DNA from: PHAA01 sp040217755
GTDB taxonomy: Bacteria; Bacillota; Syntrophomonadia; Syntrophomonadales; Syntrophomonadaceae
Length of the DNA stretch: 64,000 nt
Reading direction: 5' to 3'
Assembly: GCA_040217755.1 (NCBI GenBank)
Contig: JBEHWJ010000001.1
Span: 97,878-161,877 of the forward strand
The notes beneath the pieces are model-generated. The model was not told the origin of the DNA and did not search any database. It was given only the letters and a program-made list of their open reading frames with translations. Made by a program: the position numbers and the translations under genes. Below are positions 17,834-25,440 of this stretch, piece by piece (positions within the stretch are counted from its first letter, which is position 1; every line of letters starts with the position of its first letter).

Positions 17834-18472
17834 ATGTTGCCCGATAACATCAAGGCCCTGCAAGGACGCCAACGAAATATAATGGGCCACGAACAGGCCG
17901 CCCAATCAGCGGTGCTGCTGCCGCTCGTGGAAGTAGGGGGAGAACTCTCGGTGCTGTTCGAAAAGAGGGCCCCGCATCTCTTCCGACAGCCGGGAGAGAT
18001 CTGTTTCCCCGGTGGAGGGATAGAGGATGATGACGATGATGCCAAGGCGACCGCGGTCCGCGAGACCTGTGAGGAACTGGGACTGGAAGCCGGTGATCTG
18101 GAAGTGATCGCGCCGCTGGACTTGCTCATCACCCCCTTCAGCGCCATCGTCTATCCTTATGTCGGTTACATCAGGGACAACCTCCGTATCCGTATCAACC
18201 CCAATGAGGTCGAGAAGGTCTTCTACGTACCCCTGGAATACTTACTGCACAACAAGCCGCTGCAAAAGAACCTGGCTTTTAAGATGGACGCCCCCGAAGA
18301 CTTCCCCTACGAACTTATACCCCATGGCCGCCAATATCCTTTCCGGCAGGCCAATTACCCCCAGCATTTTTACATATGGCAGGAATATGTAATCTGGGGG
18401 CTGACCGCCCTGGTCCTCACCCATTTCCTTAGACTCATCCAGCAGCCCCCCGCTGAGCCGCTACTATATTAA
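17834..18472 (+). CDS. NUDIX hydrolase, CoA-pyrophosphatase-like
   Basis: 212 residues. The Nudix box GGGIEDDDDDAKATAVRETC followed by EELG lies near 61-84; the spacer in the box is acidic. Just before it, FEKRAPHLFRQPGEICFPGG resembles the UPF0035 block of CoA diphosphatases. It probably cleaves CoA or a related nucleotide diphosphate derivative. Its stop codon overlaps that of the convergent sirtuin gene at a TTAA. Confidence 0.85.
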   Translation: MLPDNIKALQGRQRNIMGHEQAAQSAVLLPLVEVGGELSVLFEKRAPHLFRQPGEICFPGGGIEDDDDDAKATAVRETCEELGLEAGDLEVIAPLDLLITPFSAIVYPYVGYIRDNLRIRINPNEVEKVFYVPLEYLLHNKPLQKNLAFKMDAPEDFPYELIPHGRQYPFRQANYPQHFYIWQEYVIWGLTALVLTHFLRLIQQPPAEPLLY

Positions 18473-19215
18473 ACCCGGTCCAGGAGCTGGTTAAGGAAAT
18501 CCCCGGTGCGATCGGTATCGACCTTCAGGGTGGCTGCATAGTCCAGCTGGGTCGGTCCCTTGTTGATTATGAGCAAATCCTTGTTGGAATTGCAGTAATC
18601 CCTGACAAAACCCGCCAAAGGATATACCGTCAGCGAGGAACCGATCACCACCAGCAGGTGGGCGCCGGTTATACTTTCTACGGCATCGTAATAATTCTTG
18701 ATGGGCTCGCCGAACAGCACCACGTCCGGTTTCAATATGGCATCACACACCTCACAGCAGGGTACGGTCAGCGGATAGGCATCCACATACTGCTGATCGT
18801 ATACCTCCTGGCAGGACCGGTTGGTGCATATATAGCGGTCGGCACTGCCATGAATGGCAAATACCTTGCGGCTGCCCGCCTTCTGGTGGAGCCCATCGAT
18901 GTTCTGGGTGACGATGGCCTTGACCAGGCCTTTCTGCTCCAGCTCGGCCAGGGCCAGGTGAGCCCGGCTGGGCTGAATCCCCGCGTAAGACTGGAAATTC
19001 TGGCGATAGAAAAGATAAAAATAGTCGGGATTGCTGCGGAAACAATCGCTGTTGATGATCTGCATCACCTTTTCTTCACCCAAGCGGCGATATATACCAT
19101 TCTCGCCGCGAAAATCGGGGATGCCCGCTTCGGTGCTGATTCCGGCCCCGGTAACCACCACCGTATTTTTTGATGTCTTGAGCATTAAGGCTGCCTGCTC
19201 GATCTCTTTACTCAC
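18469..19215 (-). CDS. NAD-dependent protein deacylase, sirtuin (Sir2)
   Basis: 248 residues. VVTGAGISTEAGIPDFRG binds NAD (about 19-36), TQNIDGLHQKAG is the catalytic core, and FAIHGSADRY carries the general-base His. A zinc module is formed by CTNRSC and the later CCEVCD. Sirtuins remove acyl groups from lysines and release nicotinamide and O-acyl-ADP-ribose. Together with the zinc deacetylase at the window start this region encodes two unrelated lysine deacylases. Start ATG follows GGGGAGGGGTGATGAGCAG. Confidence 0.95.
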   Translation of the reverse strand: MSKEIEQAALMLKTSKNTVVVTGAGISTEAGIPDFRGENGIYRRLGEEKVMQIINSDCFRSNPDYFYLFYRQNFQSYAGIQPSRAHLALAELEQKGLVKAIVTQNIDGLHQKAGSRKVFAIHGSADRYICTNRSCQEVYDQQYVDAYPLTVPCCEVCDAILKPDVVLFGEPIKNYYDAVESITGAHLLVVIGSSLTVYPLAGFVRDYCNSNKDLLIINKGPTQLDYAATLKVDTDRTGDFLNQLLDRV

Positions 19216-19276
19216 TGCTCATCACCCCTCCCCTAAATTATAACAATCCCACCCGGACAAAAAGCCACCAGTGGGC

Positions 19277-19310
19277 AAAAAAAATCCCCAAGAAAAACTT
19301 TCATGGAGAT
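19277..19310 (-). terminator. Rho-independent terminator of the 6S-like RNA unit
   Basis: On the minus strand AUCUCCA pairs with UGGGGAU (one G-U), with an inner AAG/CUU, and is followed by eight T. It lies just past the 3' arm of the predicted RNA and before the sirtuin gene. Confidence 0.75.
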
Positions 19311-19330
19311 ATTGGATCCGGCTTTATTCA

Positions 19331-19515
19331 CAATAGGTGGCGGAGAAAGACATTGAGGCTCTGATCCAGAACTGATAATCTTTCAAACTCGAAATGACTC
19401 GATACGAACCACCTGTACAAGTGAACCGATTTATTTAAAAAAGAACCAAATAGCGGGAAGGCAACCAAATGTCATCTGGCCTAAGATACTAGGAATCCCA
19501 AGCTCTCCGCCACCT
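19331..19515 (-). ncRNA. Structured RNA, 6S RNA (SsrS)-like candidate
   Basis: About 185 nt between a promoter and a terminator of the same strand, in a 400-base gap without a gene. The ends form a perfect 12-bp closing stem: AGGTGGCGGAGA (19515-19504 read on minus) and TCTCCGCCACCT (19346-19335), extended inward by CUUGGG/CCUCAA with a bulge. The interior is long and mostly weakly paired, with an apical CACUU/AGGUG hairpin. Size, closing stem, large bubble and private promoter fit 6S RNA, which binds the housekeeping RNA polymerase. No SRP, tmRNA or RNase P signature motifs were found. Assignment is by architecture only. Confidence 0.5.
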
Positions 19516-19521
19516 GACTTA

Positions 19522-19550
19522 AGTATATAGGAGCCCGCCGGTAATTACAA
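19522..19550 (-). promoter_or_regulatory. Promoter of the 6S-like RNA
   Basis: Minus strand TTGTAA (19550-19545), 17-bp spacer, TATACT (19527-19522). Initiation about seven bases downstream falls at or next to the first base of the closing stem. Confidence 0.7.
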
Positions 19551-19613
19551 GGGGTGGGGAACCCATATTTGCGACCATTTATGACATTTATGACATTTAT
19601 GACAATCGGATCA

Positions 19614-20087
19614 TTACTCCTGAACTACCCGCCAGTATTGCTTTTCCCGGTCCCAGCCGCTCAACTCCATGAATTTACGCGGGGGACGGGCCACGGACGC
19701 CTCGCAGTCAGCACACAGGGTGCCGTCGGCCAGGCGAATATCCGCCGCCACCCGGGCAAAGCGGCTGTATCTCTTGATAATCCATCCGGTTACGATCAAG
19801 GGTTGACCGGTGGGGGTGGGTTGGTGATACCTTACCTGCAGTTTAGTGGTTATGAAGGTATCGTCGAAGTTCCGGTTCAACATCAGTGCCCTCCCGGCGG
19901 TCTCGTCCAGGATAGCGGCCACGATACCACCATGGACTATTCCCGGGTAGCCGTTAAAATGCTCTGCCACCATCACCTCCGCCTGGATCTTCTGGGCTTC
20001 GTAATCGTTGTGCCAGGTCATATGCAGACCCATATCGTTCTCACGCCCGCACATGAAACAGGTGCGGGAAGTCGGCTGCTTCTCCAT
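19614..20087 (-). CDS. PaaI-family hotdog thioesterase
   Basis: 157 residues from ATG at 20087, preceded by AAAGGAGGAAAAG; an in-frame ATG at 20129 lacks a ribosome site. A CFMCGREN motif opens the protein, as in many PaaI-like proteins. The hotdog core has YPGIVHGGIVAAILDETAGRA, split across the active-site HGG and catalytic Asp/Glu helix (about 50-70). It should hydrolyse acyl-CoA thioesters; the substrate is unknown. The 6S-like RNA promoter begins 64 bases downstream of its stop. Confidence 0.88.
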   Translation of the reverse strand: MEKQPTSRTCFMCGRENDMGLHMTWHNDYEAQKIQAEVMVAEHFNGYPGIVHGGIVAAILDETAGRALMLNRNFDDTFITTKLQVRYHQPTPTGQPLIVTGWIIKRYSRFARVAADIRLADGTLCADCEASVARPPRKFMELSGWDREKQYWRVVQE

Positions 20088-20275
20088 CTTTTCCTCCTTT
20101 GCCCTTTGGCCTTGCTGATCGGATGGCATTATCTTGCCTCCGGCTCGACGCCATCTATTTTATGTTACCATAAATTTGTAAGCGCAGATTGTTATAAACC
20201 CTCTATCATCAGCATAAGCAGGAATAAACAGGAGTCATCCCGAAATATACTGCCAATTCGAAAAGGGAGGCCGTT

Positions 20276-21130
20276 ATGAGTGTAAAAGTCGTGACTGACA
20301 GTACTGCCTACATCACCGCTGATCTGCAAAAAGAATATGATCTGGCCATCGTACCGTTATCGGTAATTTTCCCGGACGAGTCTTTTAAGGAGACCGAGGT
20401 CGACTACGGGTATTTCTATGGCAAGATCGACCGTGATGGCGTAATACCGACCTCGTCCCAACCCTCCCAGGGTGAAATGGAGGAGGTCTTCAACCGCCTC
20501 ATTCAGGAGGGGCATGAAGTGATGGCTATCTTTATCTCCGGTGATCTGAGCGGGACCTGCCAATCGGCATACGGGGCCCGGCAGGCCATCCTTCAATCCA
20601 ATCCCCGGGCCCGCATCGAGATCCTCGATTCCCGCACCACCTGCATGGCCATGGGATTCATGGTACTGGCCGCCGCCCAGGCGGCCCGGGAGGGAAAAAC
20701 ACTGGAGGAGGTGGCCGCTGTCGCCCAGGCCGCGCAGGCCCGGGTCGGCTTGTATTTCGTGCCTGCCACCCTCGAATATCTGAAAAAAGGAGGCCGTATC
20801 GGCGGGGCGGCGGCCCTATTGGGTTCGATCCTGCAGATCAAGCCCATTCTCTACCTGTTGAACGGTAAAGTGGAGGTGCTGGAGAAGGCCCGCGGCACCC
20901 GGGCCGCTCTTGACCACATATCGGAGGTACTGGACCGCGAACACCAGGCCCGGGGCTTGAGCCGGGTGGTGGTGATTAACGTCACCGCCGAAGCCAAAGC
21001 TGCCGAGCTGGCCGCTGTAATAAGCCGCCGTTATGGTTTGGAGGCGAACATAGCCCCCATCGGCCCGGTTATCGGTTTGCATACCGGCCCGGGTACGTTG
21101 GGGATTGTGTACATGACGCAAAGGGATTGA
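20276..21130 (+). CDS. DegV family fatty-acid-binding protein
   Basis: 284 residues. VVTDSTAYIT near 5-14, TSQPSQGE near 59-66, ISGDLSGTCQSA near 87-98 and the DSRTTCMAMG region are the conserved lipid-binding blocks. DegV/FakB proteins carry a fatty acid for phosphorylation by FakA; no FakA is visible here. Good AGGGAGG ribosome site. Confidence 0.93.
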   Translation: MSVKVVTDSTAYITADLQKEYDLAIVPLSVIFPDESFKETEVDYGYFYGKIDRDGVIPTSSQPSQGEMEEVFNRLIQEGHEVMAIFISGDLSGTCQSAYGARQAILQSNPRARIEILDSRTTCMAMGFMVLAAAQAAREGKTLEEVAAVAQAAQARVGLYFVPATLEYLKKGGRIGGAAALLGSILQIKPILYLLNGKVEVLEKARGTRAALDHISEVLDREHQARGLSRVVVINVTAEAKAAELAAVISRRYGLEANIAPIGPVIGLHTGPGTLGIVYMTQRD

Positions 21131-21179
21131 GGCCATGTTATAATCTAGTTGGTGCTATTATATTCGAGGAGGGATTGGG

Positions 21180-21734
21180 TTGAAAAAAGCATGGATTATT
21201 GTTTTGGCAGTGTTGCTTTTATTGGGCTTGTCCGGGGTGGGCAGCTACAACAACCTGGTCAGGATGAATGAGACCATAAACGGCAATTGGGCCCAGATCA
21301 ATGTGCAATTGCAGCGCCGGGCCGACTTGATACCCAACCTGGTAAATACGGTTAAGGGTTATGCCGCCCACGAGCAGTCGATCCTGAACAACCTGGCCAA
21401 CGCCCGCGCCAGCCTGCTGGGCGCCAAGACTCCGGCGGAAGCGGCGGCCGCCAATGATGAACTGAGTTCAACCCTGTCGCGCCTGCTGGTCATCGTGGAA
21501 AACTACCCCAACCTCAAAGCAGATGCCAACTTTCGCCAGTTGATGGATGAACTGGCCGGGACTGAAAACCGCATCGCGGTGGCCCGCAAGGATTACAACG
21601 ATTCGGTCAAGACCTACAACGCCCGGGTAAAGAGTTTCCCGACTTCGATCTGGGCGGGTATGTTGGGATTCGAGTCCCGGGAATACTTCCAGGCCGAAGA
21701 GAGTGCCCAGACAGTTCCCCAAGTTAATTTCTAA
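21180..21734 (+). CDS. lemA: LemA family protein
   Basis: 184 residues from TTG after GAGGAGGG. One N-terminal membrane helix (IIVLAVLLLLGLSGVGSY), then the LemA helical bundle with QRRADLIPNLVNTVKGYA and ENYPNLKADANFRQLMDEL. The C-terminal part lies probably outside or in the periplasm-like space. LemA has no proven biochemical function and is very often paired with a TPM-domain protein, as here 16 bases downstream. Confidence 0.93.
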   Translation: MKKAWIIVLAVLLLLGLSGVGSYNNLVRMNETINGNWAQINVQLQRRADLIPNLVNTVKGYAAHEQSILNNLANARASLLGAKTPAEAAAANDELSSTLSRLLVIVENYPNLKADANFRQLMDELAGTENRIAVARKDYNDSVKTYNARVKSFPTSIWAGMLGFESREYFQAEESAQTVPQVNF

Positions 21735-21753
21735 CATAGAGGAGCTGTAGGTG

Positions 21754-22581
21754 ATGAACCGGATATCGTCCCGTTCCCGGCCCACAACCTCACAGCGCGC
21801 TCTTCGCTGGCTGACCGCAGTTATGGTCGGGCTGGTCTGCCTGACCGCTTGGCTGGGGGCAGGTTCGAGCCAGGTCCAGGCGGCCATCCCATCACCACCG
21901 CCGGAACTTTATGTACTGGACCAGGCTGGGGTGATGAGCAGCGATACCAAATCGACCATCATAAAAACCAGCCAGGAACTGGCCCGCCAGACCAAGGCCC
22001 AGGTGGCAGTGGTCACCTTGAACTCGCTGGAGGGCCAGACCATCCGACAGGTGGGCCTGCAGATAAGCCGGCAATGGCAGCTGGGGGATGCCCAGCTCGA
22101 CAACGGGGTGTTGGTCCTGGTAGTGCCATCAGCCCGGCAGTCCAGCATCGAAGTTGGTTACGGGCTGGAAGGAGCCTTGCCCGACGGCAAAACCGGGCGC
22201 ATCCAGGATGATTACATGCTGCCTTATTTCCAGACCGGCGATTATGACCAGGGTCTGCTCAATGGCTATAAAGCTGTGGTGGCCGAGGTGGCCCGGGAAT
22301 ACGGGGTGACTCTCGATGTCTCACCGGCTCAGCCGCCCATGGTGGATACCAGCAGCAGGTCCGCGCCCTGGTGGGTCACCATCTTGTGGGTGGTGGGCCT
22401 GATCCTTTTATTATGGATCGATCAGCGCTTCTTCAACGGCTTTATCCTGGGATTCATTTTAGGCACCCTGTTCCGCGGCGGCGGTAGAGGGGGAGGGGGC
22501 TTCGGGGGCGGCGGTTTCGGGGGAGGCAGTTCCGGCGGCGGCGGCTCCTTCGGGGGAGGCGGCAGCAGCCGGGGTTGGTAG
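21754..22581 (+). CDS. TPM-domain membrane protein (YgcG-like) with Gly-rich tail
   Basis: 275 residues. Signal/membrane segment near 12-35, a TPM domain (about 50-175, starting YVLDQAGVMSS and including VEVGYGLEGALPD), one C-terminal membrane helix near 207-230, and a tail made almost only of Gly, Ser, Phe and Arg. Some TPM proteins act in photosystem repair or as phosphatases; the bacterial role is unclear. It forms a two-gene unit with lemA and ends in a strong terminator. Confidence 0.9.
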   Translation: MNRISSRSRPTTSQRALRWLTAVMVGLVCLTAWLGAGSSQVQAAIPSPPPELYVLDQAGVMSSDTKSTIIKTSQELARQTKAQVAVVTLNSLEGQTIRQVGLQISRQWQLGDAQLDNGVLVLVVPSARQSSIEVGYGLEGALPDGKTGRIQDDYMLPYFQTGDYDQGLLNGYKAVVAEVAREYGVTLDVSPAQPPMVDTSSRSAPWWVTILWVVGLILLLWIDQRFFNGFILGFILGTLFRGGGRGGGGFGGGGFGGGSSGGGGSFGGGGSSRGW

Positions 22582-22599
22582 CTATTATAAGTAAATATG

Positions 22600-22626
22600 A
22601 ACCCTGCTCGATCGGGCAGGGTTTTT
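22600..22626 (+). terminator. Terminator after the lemA-TPM unit
   Basis: ACCCTGC (22601-22607) pairs with GCAGGGT (22616-22622) followed by TTTTT. The group II intron fragment begins five bases beyond it. Confidence 0.88.
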
Positions 22627-22630
22627 CTTG

Positions 22631-22880
22631 GTGCGCCCGGCATGGGCGTAGTCTAATGGGTGAAAGTCCCTAATGCGGGTTGATAGTGCCAAGCCCATAG
22701 CCAAGGGCAAGGGAGTCCTCGGTGACGAGGAATCTAAAGGCAGCCGGCGGCAAACTTCAGGTCTGACGAACAGAAACCACATCAGGTGCTGTAAGTTGGG
22801 TGAGGCTGCCAAACAAGTTAAAGCCCAAAACTATCCGGAAGCCTGGACCTGCTTCTGTATGAGAACTATCTAGACAAGTT
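22631..22880 (+). mobile_element. 5' fragment of a bacterial group II intron (domain I), no reverse transcriptase
   Basis: The start GTGCGCCCGGCATGGGCG and the following GGGTGAAAGTCCC, AAGCCCATAGCCAAGGG, GGTGACGAGG, CTGACGAACAGAAACC and GTTAAAGCCC blocks match domain I of bacterial group II introns. No intron-encoded reverse transcriptase and no domain V hairpin follow, so this is a truncated, immobile remnant. Class C introns insert directly after Rho-independent terminators, exactly the position here. The right end is approximate. Confidence 0.8.
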
Positions 22881-22962
22881 CTTCTTTGGCACAGATAGCC
22901 GTTATCTGTGCCTCGCTCCGGGCAATAAGTGCCGTCCGGTGGGCCTGATATTGTGCTTCGGC

Positions 22963-23154
22963 CTAGACTTGCTGGGCTGCCGTGCCGCCGCCTATTCCCT
23001 GTATACCGGTGACCATGTCGGTCCCGGCGAAGGTACTCGGTATGTTTTTGGCCGTTAATGCCGCCCGTTCTTCCAGCTCCTCAAGATCCCTTAAGGCGCC
23101 GATGAGGCCAAATTGCAGTTGGGCCAATATTTTGTTTTCGGTTATGTTGTCCAC
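22963..23154 (-). CDS. Small paralogous protein A
   Basis: 63 residues from a GTG at 23154, preceded by AAGGCAGGTGAAATC; ATG at 23205 would add 17 residues. Sequence begins VDNITENKILAQLQFGL and continues GALRDLEELEERAALTA, a likely helical segment, with a Gly/Gln-rich tail. A shorter relative lies at 23754-23852 and a more diverged one at 24547-24687. I do not recognise the family. It may be a phage- or plasmid-derived remnant. Confidence 0.45.
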   Translation of the reverse strand: MDNITENKILAQLQFGLIGALRDLEELEERAALTAKNIPSTFAGTDMVTGIQGIGGGTAAQQV

Positions 23155-23172
23155 GATTTCACCTGCCTTAAC
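23078..23172. repeat. 95-bp direct repeat, copy 1
   Basis: Ungapped match to 23776-23870 with nine differences (about 90% identity). It covers the 5' part of small protein A together with its ribosome site. The two copies bracket a complete little operon-like segment. Confidence 0.85.
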
Positions 23173-23240
23173 CTTTTTCGGCAACAATTTTGTAATAATT
23201 TGCAAACTGCCATATACTTTATTAAAAAGGAGGGAGCCTA

Positions 23241-23749
23241 ATGGGAATATGGTTCTGGATAGTAATTTTCGCCGTCGGTGGGATAGCCATTGCCATCACC
23301 CAGATTTCGCAAGAAGCAGAAGCGCAGGAAGCAGGGCGCGCCAAAGGAACCCTCGTTGAATACCTTGGCGGCAGTCCCCACATGAATGTCGCGTCCAATG
23401 CCCGCCTCAAAACGCATGAAGATGGTTTGTTGTTTTTTTACGAAGGTGGAAGCGGATACATTGAAACCCCATGGAACAATATCGAATCGGTAGAATTTAA
23501 GACCCACGAACAACTTACAAAGGACGTTACTGCCGGTAGGTTCTTCTCTTGGGGGTACTCGCTTTAGCCGCAAAAAAGCCAAGCGTTCACACAACGCAAT
23601 ATCTGGTTGTAAACTGCAGAGAAGAAGGCGTCCCTTACAGCATGATTTTCTCAGGCCCCAGCGTTGGAGGACTGGCATCACAGATAAACTCCGCACTGAT
23701 TGTCCACAGAAAGACCCTAAAAGAAAACCCTGCATATTTCGGCAGTTAA
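23241..23749 (+). pseudogene. Membrane-anchored small protein split by a frameshift
   Basis: ATG at 23241 follows AAAAAGGAGGG. The first frame (to 23567) has an N-terminal membrane helix (IWFWIVIFAVGGIAIAI) and then a soluble part ending GRFFSWGYSL. The natural continuation, GVLALAAKKPSVHTTQYLVV and onward to residue ~169, is in the -1 frame up to 23749. The switch falls on GGGGG at about 23552-23556; one extra G would restore a single frame. It may be a true mutation, a sequencing slip or programmed slippage. No function is recognised. Confidence 0.6.
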
Positions 23750-23753
23750 ACTC

Positions 23754-23852
23754 TTACCCAAACTGTCTTTCCAGATCCTCAAAATCCCTTAAGGCACCGA
23801 CGAGGCCGAAGCGCAGTTGGGCCAGTATTGTGTTTTCGGTTATGTTGTCCAC
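23754..23852 (-). CDS. Small paralogous protein B, probably truncated
   Basis: 32 residues from GTG at 23852 with the same upstream AAGGCAGGTGAGATC as protein A. It reads VDNITENTILAQLRFGLVG and ends DFEDLERQFG. A minus-strand terminator sits about 30 bases upstream with no clear promoter between, so it may be a decayed copy. Confidence 0.3.
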   Translation of the reverse strand: MDNITENTILAQLRFGLVGALRDFEDLERQFG

Positions 23853-23870
23853 GATCTCACCTGCCTTAAC
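23776..23870. repeat. 95-bp direct repeat, copy 2
   Basis: Partner of 23078-23172, same length, nine substitutions. It spans most of protein B and its ribosome site. Confidence 0.85.
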
Positions 23871-23886
23871 TGGAAATGGGCATAGA

Positions 23887-23907
23887 AAAAGCGGGCATTA
23901 TGCCCGC
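23887..23907 (-). terminator. Minus-strand terminator
   Basis: GCGGGCAT/ATGCCCGC palindrome (23891-23907) followed on the minus strand by TTTTTC. Confidence 0.65.
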
Positions 23908-23987
23908 AAATTGTCAGCATAAAATTAAAGAAAAGGTGCATTCCCATCACTGAGATGGTTATAATTCTTAACAAAGGAGGGATTAAA

Positions 23988-24278
23988 TTGCAGATGTATA
24001 ATCACCCAGGCGTTGCCGCTGTCTTGTCTGCACTCTTGCCCGGTTTGGGCCAAGTGTATAACGGGCAGGGCAAATGGGCGCTTTTCTATTTCATCATTCA
24101 TTGCGGACTTGTTGGACTCGGTTTATATGCCATGTTTCCGGATTTTAGACTCGAAGGAATGTTGTTTTTAGCGGTGATGATCATGGCAAACATGATGCAA
24201 TCAGCCACAGCCGCATATAACCAGGCATTGCGCCACAATGCAATTGTTGAGAAAGAGGAATCAGCGGCAAGCTGTTAG
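23988..24278 (+). CDS. Small membrane protein, TM2/DUF5683-like
   Basis: 96 residues from TTG at 23988, chosen because AAGGAGG lies seven bases upstream; ATG at 23994 is the alternative. HPGVAAVLSALLPGLGQVYNGQ opens the first helix and resembles the Pro-Gly-Leu-Gly-Gln-xY-Asn-Gly motif of TM2-like proteins; two further helices follow, then a charged tail. Function unknown. Confidence 0.65.
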   Translation: MQMYNHPGVAAVLSALLPGLGQVYNGQGKWALFYFIIHCGLVGLGLYAMFPDFRLEGMLFLAVMIMANMMQSATAAYNQALRHNAIVEKEESAASC

Positions 24279-24289
24279 ACAAAAATGCC

Positions 24290-24523
24290 TTATCCAAACT
24301 GCCGCTGCAGTTCCTCGAAGGCTCCCTTTCTGGCCTTTATGCATAACAGACGTTCTTGCTCTACTCGATTCCTAACTATTGCTAACTGTGCATTAGCGGA
24401 TTCCTTGGCAATCCTTTGCCTTGTTAATTCTTCTTTCCCCATATTTGCGGTGATTTTAGCCTCACTCTCTGCCACCATTTGTGCTCGCTTTATTTCACCT
24501 TGTTTGATAATTTCATTTACCAT
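24290..24523 (-). CDS. Small coiled-coil protein D
   Basis: 77 residues, almost wholly charged helix (KRAQMVAESEAKITANMGKE), ending AFEELQRQFG. The last nine residues resemble the ends of small proteins B and E. A stop lies directly upstream in frame and no good ribosome site is visible, so expression is uncertain. Not recognised. Confidence 0.4.
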   Translation of the reverse strand: MVNEIIKQGEIKRAQMVAESEAKITANMGKEELTRQRIAKESANAQLAIVRNRVEQERLLCIKARKGAFEELQRQFG

Positions 24524-24546
24524 GGCGGATTGTGCGGGTCATAGAT

Positions 24547-24687
24547 TTAGTATCTAATCCTGTTATGCCCATAGTTAAAGGCTTCTTTTACCGTCGCGGC
24601 AGTTTTTGCCGCCCATTGCTCCAGCGTTTCAAGGTCTTTTTCTGCTCCAGTAATGCTAAATCGCAGATTGGCCACAATTTTATTCAT
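24547..24687 (-). CDS. Small paralogous protein C
   Basis: 46 residues: MNKIVANLRFSITGAEKDLE and LEQWAAKTAATVKEAF. It aligns with protein A over the whole helical part (ILAQLQFGLIGALRDLEELE). In-frame codons extend upstream without a better start. Downstream of a T-rich terminator-like hairpin. Confidence 0.4.
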   Translation of the reverse strand: MNKIVANLRFSITGAEKDLETLEQWAAKTAATVKEAFNYGHNRIRY

Positions 24688-24742
24688 TGAAGCTTCGTCT
24701 ATGCCTACGCTGATTACCTGCTTCCTATATAAAAAAAGAAAA

Positions 24743-24762
24743 CGGGGATTCCCGCTTTTGAT
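24743..24762 (-). terminator. Possible minus-strand terminator
   Basis: A short GCGGG/CCCCG-type hairpin followed on the minus strand by TTTTCTTTTTTT. The stem is imperfect, so support rests mainly on the T tract. Confidence 0.4.
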
Positions 24763-24809
24763 TGAGTTCCTTTATTTGATTCATTAATCCTTCCAGGTCT
24801 TTTCTAATA

Positions 24810-24935
24810 TCACATTCCCATAAACCGAATATTGACACTGTATTCTTTCCCGCAGGCTTGGCATATTTTAGTTACCGTGCCGATCACTTCCTGGTTAAGT
24901 ATGCGCCCCTCAATTAATCGTTGAGATTGGATCAT
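24810..24935 (-). CDS. Tiny CxxC protein, possibly frameshifted
   Basis: 41 residues from ATG at 24935, with KICQACGKEYSV holding a CxxC pair. Near the end a different frame gives SIFGLWECDIRKDLEGL and a helical tail to about 24,740, suggesting a longer ancestral zinc-binding protein broken by an indel. Confidence 0.35.
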   Translation of the reverse strand: MIQSQRLIEGRILNQEVIGTVTKICQACGKEYSVNIRFMGM

Positions 24936-24940
24936 TTTAC

Positions 24941-25381
24941 TTATTTGGCAAGCGTGAGTCTTTGCCCTTTATCCGACACCTTATATAATCTTTCGGCTAT
25001 CTCACCGGTCGGCTTAGTCTCGGCAATTTTCTCGCAAATAGATGCTATTCTGTAAATAGTAGCTGCATCGGGATTGCCGCTCAATATCGTGTCTGCCTTA
25101 TCGAGGGCCACGATAAAATCGCCCTGATTATATGCCGCCTCAACATCTGCGATTCCGAAGGTTTTGGATACGATCTCCTTGGATTGTTCCAGTTTTATTT
25201 GCTGACGCCTTAACTCTTGCAATTCGAGTTTGTTCTGTCGGTCCAGTAAACGCGCCTGTCGTTCCAATCGTTCTATGCGCGCCTTTTCTTCCGGCGGCTG
25301 CATGGTGGATGATTCAAACCATAAGAATAGGGCAAGTCCGCAGATCAATATAACCAAAGATATCTTGATATCCAATCGCAT
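24941..25381 (-). CDS. Membrane-anchored coiled-coil protein
   Basis: 146 residues from ATG at 25381 after GGGGGGAT. One N-terminal membrane helix (ISLVILICGLALFLWF), then a long heptad-like charged segment (about 30-70) and a globular end with repeated helix patterns (AAYNQGDFIVALDKADTIL), a TPR-like feel. Not assigned to a family. Confidence 0.6.
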   Translation of the reverse strand: MRLDIKISLVILICGLALFLWFESSTMQPPEEKARIERLERQARLLDRQNKLELQELRRQQIKLEQSKEIVSKTFGIADVEAAYNQGDFIVALDKADTILSGNPDAATIYRIASICEKIAETKPTGEIAERLYKVSDKGQRLTLAK

Positions 25382-25440
25382 ATTGCCATCCCCCCTTTTA
25401 TAGTCATCTTATGCCAAAAGGGAAGATTTTACAACTTGTC

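Noticed and set aside
19331..19515. SRP RNA, tmRNA or RNase P RNA
   Set aside because: The GGAAG-type SRP loop, the tmRNA tRNA-like ends and the RNase P GAGGAAAGUC block are all missing.
22888..22912. Hairpin GGCACAGATA/TATCTGTGCC as a terminator
   Set aside because: The stem is perfect but no T tract follows on either strand.
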